A stretch of DNA of 64,000 bases from Streptomyces paludis. Its GTDB lineage: Bacteria; Actinomycetota; Actinomycetes; Streptomycetales; Streptomycetaceae. A model generated the notes under the pieces. It saw only the letters and a program-made list of their open reading frames with translations, did not search any database and had not been told where the DNA came from. Of the stretch, positions 7,863 to 14,565 are shown piece by piece. Location: positions 1,054,001-1,118,000 of the forward strand of contig NZ_CP031194.1 in assembly GCF_003344965.1 (NCBI RefSeq), given 5' to 3'. A program made the translations under genes and the position numbers. The first letter of the stretch is position 1. Each line of letters starts with the position of its first letter.

Positions 7863-9070
7863 CCGCGCGGCACCCGCACTCGCACCCGCACCCGCACCCG
7901 CACCCGCACCCGCACCCGCACCCAGTCGACTCCCCTGTCCCCTCCCCCGTCCACGCCCGCCCGTTCTCCGTGGTGATCTGCGTGTACACCGAGGAGCGCT
8001 GGGACGACATCCGCGCGGCGGTCGGCTCCGTACGGCGGCAGTCGCTGCCCGCGCTGGAGACGCTGCTGGTGGTCGACCACCACCCGGACCTGCTGGCGCG
8101 GCTGGTCCGGGAGTACGCGAAGGAGGCGGCGCGCGGCGAGGTGCGCGTGCTGCCCAACGCCGGTCCGCGCGGGCTCTCCGCCGGCCGCAACACCGGGATC
8201 GCCGCCGCCCGCGGGGAGATCGTGGCCTTCCTGGACGACGACGCGGTCGCCGAACGGGACTGGCTGCGCGTCTTCGACGAGGCGTACGGCGAAACCGGGC
8301 CCGGCGGCCGGCCGGTGGACGACCGGCACGTGCTGGCCGTCGGCGGCCGGACCGTGCCCGCCTGGGCGTCGGGCGCCCGGCCCGGCTGGTTCCCCGAGGA
8401 GTTCGACTGGGTCGTCGGCTGTACGTACCGGGGGCTGCCCGGGGGCCGGGTACGGGTCCGTAACGTCCTCGGCGGGAACGCGTCCTTCCGGCGAACTGTG
8501 TTCGACACCGCGGGCGGCTTCGCGACGGGCATCGGACGGGACGGCGACCGGCTCCCGCTGGGCGGCGAGGAGACGGAGCTGTGCATCCGGCTCACCGACG
8601 CCGTACCGGACGCGAAGCTGCTGATCGACGACCGCGCGGTCATCCACCACCGGGTGCCGCACGTGCGGGAACGGTTCCGCTACTTCTGTTCGCGTACGTA
8701 CGCGGAGGGGCTGTCCAAGGCGCTGGTCACCAGAAGCGTGGGGGCGGACAAGGGGCTCGCGTCCGAGCGCCGTTACACCACCCGCGTACTCCCGGCCGGT
8801 GTCGCGCGCGGTCTGCGCGACGGGGTACGGGGGCGGCCGGGCGGCTTCGGCCGGGCCGGGGCGATCGTGGTCGGGGTGACCGCGGCGGCGGCGGGCTATC
8901 TGGTGGGCCGCTTCCGGACGCGGGGCGGGGGCGGGGCGTTGACGCCGGGGCCCCTCGGGTCGGGCGCGACCGTACCGGATGCGGCCCTACCGGATACGGC
9001 CGCGCCGGGCGCGGCCGAGCACCCGGCCGCCGCCCGCCGGGACGCGCTCCGCCGGGGAGCCGCCGCATGA
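7859..9070 (+). CDS. GT2-family glycosyltransferase with His-Pro-rich N-terminus
   Basis: This 403-residue GT-A glycosyltransferase has FSVVICVYTEERWDDI, then GLSAGRNTGIAAARGEIVAFLDDD with the metal-binding DDD. A GGEETELCIRL segment fits the acceptor-activating ED(x) region. The C-terminus holds one hydrophobic stretch (AGAIVVGVTAAAAGYLVG), a possible membrane anchor. The ATG at 7859 overlaps the previous stop (ATGA), and the product begins MTARHPHS followed by seven His-Pro dipeptides. The His-Pro tract may bind metal or just be slippage-prone sequence. The gene overlaps the following deacetylase by four bases. Together the three genes probably build and trim an envelope glycan; this is inference. 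Confidence 0.9.
   Translation: MTARHPHSHPHPHPHPHPHPHPVDSPVPSPVHARPFSVVICVYTEERWDDIRAAVGSVRRQSLPALETLLVVDHHPDLLARLVREYAKEAARGEVRVLPNAGPRGLSAGRNTGIAAARGEIVAFLDDDAVAERDWLRVFDEAYGETGPGGRPVDDRHVLAVGGRTVPAWASGARPGWFPEEFDWVVGCTYRGLPGGRVRVRNVLGGNASFRRTVFDTAGGFATGIGRDGDRLPLGGEETELCIRLTDAVPDAKLLIDDRAVIHHRVPHVRERFRYFCSRTYAEGLSKALVTRSVGADKGLASERRYTTRVLPAGVARGLRDGVRGRPGGFGRAGAIVVGVTAAAAGYLVGRFRTRGGGGALTPGPLGSGATVPDAALPDTAAPGAAEHPAAARRDALRRGAAA
7871..7924 (+). repeat. CACCCG hexanucleotide repeat (His-Pro)n
   Basis: Nine consecutive six-base units, all CACCCG except one CACTCG and a last CACCCA, encode alternating His and Pro just after the start of the second glycosyltransferase. Units are a multiple of three bases, so gain or loss changes length only. 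Confidence 0.9.
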
Positions 9071-9933
9071 CGACCCGTCCGACCCCGGCGACCCGTCCGG
9101 CGGGCCCGGCGCAGTACGCGCCGACCCCGCCGGCCGGCGTCCCGATCCTCATGTACCACGCGATCGGGCACCGGCCCGCGGCCTCCACCTACGGACTGTC
9201 CGTATCGCCCGAGGCGTTCGCCGACCAGATGGAGCTGCTGCACGACCGCGGCTTCACCCCGGTCACCCCGGCCCGGCTCGCCGGTGCCTGGCGCGCGGGC
9301 GACCCGCTGCCGGAGCGGCCCGTGCTGATCACCTTCGACGACGGCTACGCGGGCGTGCGCCGGCACGCGCTGCCGGTCCTCGCCTCGTACTCCTTCGCCG
9401 CCGGGCTGTTCGTCTCGACGGGCTGGCTGCGCGGGCGGTACGACACGGGCGGGGCCCCCGACACCATGCTCGACTGGGACGAGGTCCGGGAACTGGCCGC
9501 CGCCGGTGTGGAGATCGGCGGTCACAGCCACACCCATCCGCAGCTCGACCAGCTCGACGACGTACGGCTCACCTTCGAGATCCGCCGCTGCCGCGAGATC
9601 CTCGCCACCGAACTGGGCGCGCCGCCCGCCTCCTTCGCCTATCCGTTCGGCTACTCCAGCCGGCGTGTGCGCCATACGGTCCGTACGGCCGGATTCGCGC
9701 AGTCGCTGGCGGTCGGCAACGCCCTGGCCCGTCGCGCCCAGGGTCCGTACGCCCTGAACCGGGTGACCGTACGGCGCAGCACCGGCCTCGCGGAGTTCGC
9801 CCATCTCGTCGAGGGCCGCGCGCTGACCCGCGCCTTCGCCCTGGACCGGGCGCTCACCAAGGGCTACGCCCTCGTACGCCGCGCCCGCCGGGCGGGAGCG
9901 GTGGTGAGGGGGCGCCCGACGGCGGCGGCCTAG
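9067..9933 (+). CDS. Polysaccharide deacetylase (NodB/CE4 family)
   Basis: This 288-residue protein has the CE4 motif 1 as LITFDDGYAG (catalytic base and metal Asp) and motif 2 as GGHSHTHPQL (the two metal His). Motif 3 is SFAYPFGYSS. It opens with PILMYHAIG, as in the xylanase/chitin-deacetylase branch. There is no signal peptide or membrane helix, so it may act in the cytoplasm on a lipid-linked or nucleotide-linked glycan, or be exported otherwise. The ATG at 9067 overlaps the previous stop (ATGA). Family role: metal-dependent removal of N- or O-acetyl groups from an envelope glycan; substrate not determinable. Confidence 0.92.
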   Translation: MTTRPTPATRPAGPAQYAPTPPAGVPILMYHAIGHRPAASTYGLSVSPEAFADQMELLHDRGFTPVTPARLAGAWRAGDPLPERPVLITFDDGYAGVRRHALPVLASYSFAAGLFVSTGWLRGRYDTGGAPDTMLDWDEVRELAAAGVEIGGHSHTHPQLDQLDDVRLTFEIRRCREILATELGAPPASFAYPFGYSSRRVRHTVRTAGFAQSLAVGNALARRAQGPYALNRVTVRRSTGLAEFAHLVEGRALTRAFALDRALTKGYALVRRARRAGAVVRGRPTAAA

Positions 9934-9948
9934 GATCCTTCGTCCGGA

Positions 9949-10250
9949 TCATGCAGGACTCGCGGGGTCCAGCCTGATCCGGACGAGAGGCCCCAGAAGG
10001 CTGATCAGCGTCTCGCGCATGCGCATGCCCTCGCGAGCGGCCTCGTCGGCCCGCTCGGTCCGTCTTGCGTGCCACGCCTCCGTAGCGGCCGCTCTCGCCG
10101 GACGCCGTCCGCCGGCACCTCGACCGGGAACAGGTCTCGGCCGAAGCCCTGATCGAGGTGCGGGGCACCGGGGAAGGGAGTCCGGGGCAGTCCGTCCGTC
10201 GGCCGGACCGTCTCAACTCTGCCCGCCAGGAACCCGACTTGTGCCTCGGA
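9949..10250 (-). pseudogene. Decayed gene remnant (C-terminal fragment with frameshift)
   Basis: On the minus strand, bases about 10095 down to 9949 read like a real C-terminus: a helical segment AAATEAWHARRTERADEAAR, then ETLISLLGPLVRIRLDPA, and a TGA stop at 9949-9951. Upstream (about 10130-10250) protein-like sequence (HLDQGFGRDLFPVEVPADGV) continues in a different frame, so a frameshift separates the two parts. No start or ribosome site is visible, and the family is not recognised. This remnant fills most of the gap between the deacetylase and the next gene. The call rests on how the translation looks and is uncertain. Confidence 0.35.
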
Positions 10251-10257
10251 GGCCCTG

Positions 10258-11541
10258 GTGTCGCGTCGTCGCCCTCCCGTACCGTCGTCAATTTGCTCGA
10301 CGAGAGCCTGCACAGCCCAGGGAGCCAGCGATGTACGCACAACCGGCCCGGACACGTGGGGGGGGACGTCTTCCCGCCCCCTCCCCCGGCAGAACGCCAA
10401 CGCGGCTTCTTCCGTGGCGACTTCGATCCTGAACCTCCAGCGGCTCGTGGGCAACGCGGCTGTCGCACGCAGTCTGTCCGGGCCGAACGCCAACGCCCCG
10501 CTGACGATCCAGCGCGCCGGAGAGTACGACGAAGGCACCTACCGCGGCCGCAACCGCGAGCGGCGCCGTCTGGAGGACGAGTGGAACGCGGTGATCGACG
10601 GCAACAGCACGCACCAGGCCGAACACCCGATCCTCTACTCCGCCGCCGCCCCCCGCGCCCGTACCCGGGTGCCCCGTGGCCAGTCGGGAGCGGCCGGCGC
10701 CAACGCCCGAGCCGTGGAGAACGACCTCCCCGCCTACTACGAGGGCTATGACGACCACAGGGCCCACGACGGCACCGGCACACGCCCCCGGACCCGCATC
10801 GGTACGACCGGTATGACGCAGCAGCAGTACCGCGACGCGCAGACCGAGGCCCTGGAGATACACAACAACCCGGCCAACGCCACGCACATGAACATGATGG
10901 GGTACGCCCATCAGCCCGGCTTCCGCAACGCACCGCGCACCGCGGCCGTCGAGCAGTCCAACAACAGCTACAACCACATGCTCCGCCGCGGCCGGAGCGG
11001 CGCCCCGTACTTCGACAGCAATGGCCAGGTGCGCAGGACACGGCCGCTGATGAACTACGAGCGGGCCGAACTCGAAGCGGGACGCCGGGTCGCGCGCACC
11101 GGTCGCTACCTGGACGAGGACGAGCAGGACGCCATGATGCGGCGCCACGGTGCCCGCTCGTACCGGCTGCGCTCGGGGCGGACCAACGACTTCGAGTCGC
11201 TGAGCGACTTCCCGGACCTCGGGAGCGACCGCAGTGCCAGCCCCCAGGAGCTGGACACCTCCTACCGTCAGCGCGATCGGTCCCGTCGGCGCAGCCGTTC
11301 CCGGGGCCGGATGAGCCAGCGGGAGCAGCTGAACCTGCTGGCCCCCGGCGAGACCTTCGACGGGGCGGACTTCGCGACCAGCTTCGACGACGGCGGTTAC
11401 GACGACGAGCGGACCGGCCGGTCCCGGCAGCGCAGCCAGTCGCGCCGCCGCATGGCCAGCCAGTCACGCCACCGCGGCGCGTCGTCGACGTACCCGGACA
11501 TCACCGGCGGGTACGGCTACGGCGGCGGCACCTACTACTAG
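10258..11541 (+). CDS. LQRxxGNxAV-module protein with SR-rich C-terminus; N-terminal frameshift suspected
   Basis: As read, this 427-residue frame starts at a GTG with no good ribosome site. Residues 57-86 carry ILNLQRLVGNAAVARSL followed by an IQR. That module is found at the N-termini of actinobacterial DUF4157 ('eCIS core domain') proteins and of many large toxin-like proteins. A better start exists in another frame: ATG at 10331 with GGGAG upstream, giving MYAQPARTRGGG. One extra G in the 8-G run at 10358-10365 would join it to the module. The middle (about 100-300) is polar, with clustered Asn, His and Tyr. The C-terminus has two Ser-Arg-rich stretches (RSRRRSRSRGR, RSRQRSQSRRR) and a Gly/Tyr tail. 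There is no signal peptide and no DUF4157 zinc motif. Function unknown. Confidence 0.65.
   Translation: MSRRRPPVPSSICSTRACTAQGASDVRTTGPDTWGGTSSRPLPRQNANAASSVATSILNLQRLVGNAAVARSLSGPNANAPLTIQRAGEYDEGTYRGRNRERRRLEDEWNAVIDGNSTHQAEHPILYSAAAPRARTRVPRGQSGAAGANARAVENDLPAYYEGYDDHRAHDGTGTRPRTRIGTTGMTQQQYRDAQTEALEIHNNPANATHMNMMGYAHQPGFRNAPRTAAVEQSNNSYNHMLRRGRSGAPYFDSNGQVRRTRPLMNYERAELEAGRRVARTGRYLDEDEQDAMMRRHGARSYRLRSGRTNDFESLSDFPDLGSDRSASPQELDTSYRQRDRSRRRSRSRGRMSQREQLNLLAPGETFDGADFATSFDDGGYDDERTGRSRQRSQSRRRMASQSRHRGASSTYPDITGGYGYGGGTYY
10358..10365 (+). repeat. Eight-G homopolymer at the suspected frameshift
   Basis: Eight consecutive G bases sit between a well-placed ATG frame (start 10331) and the long downstream frame. 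Nine Gs would fuse them into one protein. The run is either a sequencing error, a disabling mutation, or a slippage switch. Confidence 0.6.
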
Positions 11542-11567
11542 AAGACTCCTGAAGATCTTGGGGTTCT

Positions 11568-11593
11568 GGCCCTGCCGCGTCAGCGTCAGGGCC
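11568..11593 (+). terminator. Hairpin after the LQRxxGN gene
   Basis: GGCCCTG (11568-11574) pairs with CAGGGCC (11587-11593) around a 12-base loop, 27 bp after the stop codon. There is no U-tract, as is usual in Streptomyces terminators. Confidence 0.45.
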
Positions 11594-11814
11594 GGACTCG
11601 TCATCCGGCGGTGGGGTGAGTGGGACGGCGAGACCGTCGGCCCGGACGTGTGGGAGACCTGCCGTGGAAGGCCGCATGCGACCCGGGCCTCCACGAGACG
11701 GCGTTCGGCCCGTCGTCGCGGGCCTACGTCCACCGCCCGGCTGACCCGTTCCCGCGCGGCGGTAGTGGGCAAAACACGGTGCGCCGACCGCCGCCGTGCC
11801 GGATCATGTGCGGC

Positions 11815-12954
11815 ATGTCTGCCGAACCTCAGGACGCGCTGCCGATCCGGCTCACCGTCGATGACAGCGATTCCCCGTCGGACGTGGTCGACGCGCTGTT
11901 CCTCGGCCGTTTCACGACGGGCGAGCAGCCGTACTCCCACAGCACCAGCATCGACCGGGTCAAGCCCGGCTCGACCCTGCTGCCGCCGGGCGCGGAGGTG
12001 CTGCGCCGGGCCGTGGACGACGACCGCGGCGCGACGCTCTCCGAGGGCGCGGGCTGGACCCTGCTGGTGTCGCGGTGGAACCACCGGGCGGATGTGACGG
12101 TGACGGCCGTCACCGCCGAACTCGCCGAAACGATGCTCCGCCAGGCCACCGACGGCGCCCGGGACCAGCCGGAGACCCAGCCGGACGCGGTGCCCATGGG
12201 CTTCTGGTACTACTCGCCGAAGCAGGGCCCGCACCGCACCACCCGGCAGATCACCGCGGGCACCTGGGCCGATGTCAGGACCAACTACCGCTCCCCGGTG
12301 GCCGACGCGATGGACCGGCTGATGAAGCTGACGCCGGACGACATCTCGGGCCGGCTGCTGCTGCTGCACGGCCCGCCGGGCACCGGCAAGACCTCCGCGC
12401 TGCGCACACTGGCCCGGTCCTGGCGGGACTGGTGCCAGGTCGACTGCGTGCTGGACCCGGAGCGGCTCTTCAACGACGTCGGCTATCTGATGGACATCGC
12501 GATCGGCGAGGACGACGGCACGGCCGAGGGCCGCTGGCGGCTGCTGCTGCTGGAGGACTGCGACGAACTGATCCGCGGCGAGGCGAAGCACGCGGCGGGG
12601 CAGGCGCTGTCCCGGCTGCTGAACCTCACCGACGGGCTGCTCGGCCAGGGCCGGAACGTGCTGGTGGGGGTGACGACCAACGAGGACCTGGAGCGGCTGC
12701 ATCCGGCGGTGGTCCGGCCCGGCCGCTGTCTGGCCAGGATCGAGGTGGGGGCGCTGAGCCGTACGGAGGCGCTGTCCTGGCTGAAGGAGCAGGACCGCAA
12801 GGGCGAGGAAGGCGACGCTCCGCACCGCGACTGGGAGACCCTGGTCGGCCGGGAGGGCGCGACGCTGGCGGAACTGTACGCGCTGCGGCGGGGCACGGGC
12901 CCGGCGTCGGTACCGGCCCAGCACACGAACCGGGACGCGGGCCTCTACCTCTGA
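11815..12954 (+). CDS. DUF5925-type AAA ATPase
   Basis: This 379-residue cytoplasmic protein has an N-terminal Streptomyces-specific domain (RLTVDDSDSPSDVVDALFLGRF, about residues 10-120). A single AAA module follows, with Walker A LHGPPGTGKTSALRT, Walker B RLLLLEDCDELI and sensor 1 VLVGVTTNED. An Arg-finger-like PGRCLARIEVG follows. I chose the ATG at 11815; another ATG lies three codons upstream. The ribosome site is weak for both. It resembles proteins annotated as DUF5925 ATPases; what it remodels is unknown. It follows the LQRxxGN gene on the same strand but is separated by a hairpin. Confidence 0.88.
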   Translation: MSAEPQDALPIRLTVDDSDSPSDVVDALFLGRFTTGEQPYSHSTSIDRVKPGSTLLPPGAEVLRRAVDDDRGATLSEGAGWTLLVSRWNHRADVTVTAVTAELAETMLRQATDGARDQPETQPDAVPMGFWYYSPKQGPHRTTRQITAGTWADVRTNYRSPVADAMDRLMKLTPDDISGRLLLLHGPPGTGKTSALRTLARSWRDWCQVDCVLDPERLFNDVGYLMDIAIGEDDGTAEGRWRLLLLEDCDELIRGEAKHAAGQALSRLLNLTDGLLGQGRNVLVGVTTNEDLERLHPAVVRPGRCLARIEVGALSRTEALSWLKEQDRKGEEGDAPHRDWETLVGREGATLAELYALRRGTGPASVPAQHTNRDAGLYL

Positions 12955-12973
12955 CGGGGGCGCGGCCCGGCCC

Positions 12974-13348
12974 CTACTTCGCGTAAACGGCCCGCACGGC
13001 CTCCTCCGCCGCCGCGAGCGCCGCCGCCCGCCCCAGCCCCAGCCGCCGCGCGCGCTCGGCGTACGCCCGCGCCGCGGTGGCGGCCTCCCGGTCGGCGGCC
13101 TCGCCGGCGGCGGCGACGAACGTACCGTTCCTGCCGCGCGTCTCGATCACCCCGTCGGTCTCCAGCGCGCGGTATGCCTTGGCGACCGTATTGGCGGCCA
13201 GCCCCAACTCCCCCGCCAGCCCCCGTACGGTCGGAAGCTTGTACCCCACCGGCAGCGCGCCGGAGCGGGCCTTCGCGGAGATCTGCGTGCGCAGTTGCTC
13301 GTACGGAGCGGTCGCGGCCGTTGGGTCGATCACGATCTTCAAGGTCAC
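12974..13348 (-). CDS. Small GntR-family regulator (YtrA type)
   Basis: This 124-residue protein is a GntR winged helix (TAPYEQLRTQISAKARSGAL, then LPTVRGLAGELGLAANTVAKAYRALETDGVIETRGRNGTFV). A short C-terminal helix of about 50 residues follows, the size of the YtrA subfamily. I chose the GTG at 13348 (VTLKIVIDPTAATAPYEQLR), where the family normally begins; the frame is open upstream but without conserved sequence. YtrA regulators usually sit beside ABC transporter genes, but none is here. It converges on the AAA ATPase gene with a 19-bp gap. Confidence 0.88.
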   Translation of the reverse strand: MTLKIVIDPTAATAPYEQLRTQISAKARSGALPVGYKLPTVRGLAGELGLAANTVAKAYRALETDGVIETRGRNGTFVAAAGEAADREAATAARAYAERARRLGLGRAAALAAAEEAVRAVYAK

Positions 13349-13463
13349 GCGGCGATTCTCCCCCACGACCCCCCACCGGCGGGCGCCCTGCGCCACAGCT
13401 GGCCGGAACACGCCGAAGGTTGAGGAATGGACGACCCGGAAGGCGGACGACGCGGGACACGGA

Positions 13464-14564
13464 CTAGGCGGAGAGCCGCCCGGCAAGATGGCGTGCTGTC
13501 ACGCCCAAGCTGACCGCCACGGCGTCCGCGAGGTCCCGCTCCAGAGGCGCGGGCATCCGGCCTCGGCCGAGGCCGGCCGAAGCGACGGCGGCCGACAGCG
13601 TGCGGATCTCGTCCTGGTCCGTCTGCTCGCGGCACCTCGGATGGGCGAGAACGTCTCGCGCCACGTACCCGTCGCCGTAGGCCGTTGCCTCGTGTACGAG
13701 ACGGCGGAGCACTTCGGCCTGCTGAGGGCGTGGGGAGAGGTCGAGCACGGCCAGTCCGACACGGGAGCGGAAGACGGCGAGTCCGGGGGTGGTGCCGAGT
13801 GCCAGGTAGTGCTCCACCATGCTCTCGACGGGGCCGACAGGGCAGTCCCCGGCCGCGGTGAGACAGAGCACGGCGAGGCACGCGGCGACAGGGCGTTCCC
13901 AATCCTCTGACAGCGCGCTGTTGTTCAGGAACTCCAGTGCTTCCGTGGGCTGTCCACCGAGACAGCGGACCAGCACCTCTGCTTGACGTCCGTCCAAGAG
14001 GCGTCGGCCCACTCCGTGATGCTGCTCGACGTGTGCCCGCGCGCGGTCCCATCGGCCGGCGGCGACAAGGGCGCGGGTGCCGTCGCCGAGCAGAACCGTC
14101 CACAGCCACTGGCACACCTGTTGGTGATCGGCCGCCGAGTCCGTGAGGTGCTGGAAGGACACGGTGCGGCCGTCGATGACCGCTTCGGATTTCGATCTCA
14201 CCGCTCGGTTCACCGCGTCGAGCAGGAGGTACGCGGCGTCCCCGGCGCCGTCGCGGATGTGCAGGCGGGCCAGATTGACCAGGGGCTCCAGCGCGTACCG
14301 GGCCTCCCGCGCGCCCAGGGGCCGGCCGCGCAGGAAGACCTCGGTGTGACGTCGGCACAGAGCGCGTGCCAGTTCCGGCATGCCGCAGTCGCTCGCGATC
14401 AGCGCCGCTTTGTTCAGCGCGACGGTAGCGGAGTTCACCGTGCTGTCGCGCTCGGCGGCGCGGGCCAGGTCGCTGATCTCACGGACCCGGTCGGCAAGGG
14501 GCGGGCAGGCCGGACGCGGACGGGCGACCAGCGGGAACCGCCGTGCTGTCCGGCCGACGTCCAT
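13464..14564 (-). CDS. Helix-rich protein of unknown function at the end of the lanthipeptide operon
   Basis: This 366-residue soluble protein is made of repeated amphipathic helices with TPR-like spacing (VALNKAALIASDCGMPELARALC, RALVAAGRWDRARAHVEQHHG, GQPTEALEFLNN). It has no catalytic signature, signal peptide or membrane segment. Its ATG lies one base from the stop of the preceding methyltransferase gene, so it is almost certainly translated with it. It could be a scaffold or regulator of maturation; there is no direct evidence. I recall similar proteins in Streptomyces lanthipeptide loci but cannot name a family. Confidence 0.75.
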   Translation of the reverse strand: MDVGRTARRFPLVARPRPACPPLADRVREISDLARAAERDSTVNSATVALNKAALIASDCGMPELARALCRRHTEVFLRGRPLGAREARYALEPLVNLARLHIRDGAGDAAYLLLDAVNRAVRSKSEAVIDGRTVSFQHLTDSAADHQQVCQWLWTVLLGDGTRALVAAGRWDRARAHVEQHHGVGRRLLDGRQAEVLVRCLGGQPTEALEFLNNSALSEDWERPVAACLAVLCLTAAGDCPVGPVESMVEHYLALGTTPGLAVFRSRVGLAVLDLSPRPQQAEVLRRLVHEATAYGDGYVARDVLAHPRCREQTDQDEIRTLSAAVASAGLGRGRMPAPLERDLADAVAVSLGVTARHLAGRLSA

Positions 14565-14565
14565 G

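Noticed and set aside
7871..7924. CRISPR-like or minisatellite array
   Set aside because: The six-base units have no spacers and lie in frame inside a coding region.
10258..12954. Part of a contractile injection system cluster
   Set aside because: Only the LQRxxGN module hints at it. No sheath, tube, baseplate or spike gene lies in the window, and the AAA ATPase is of the DUF5925 type.
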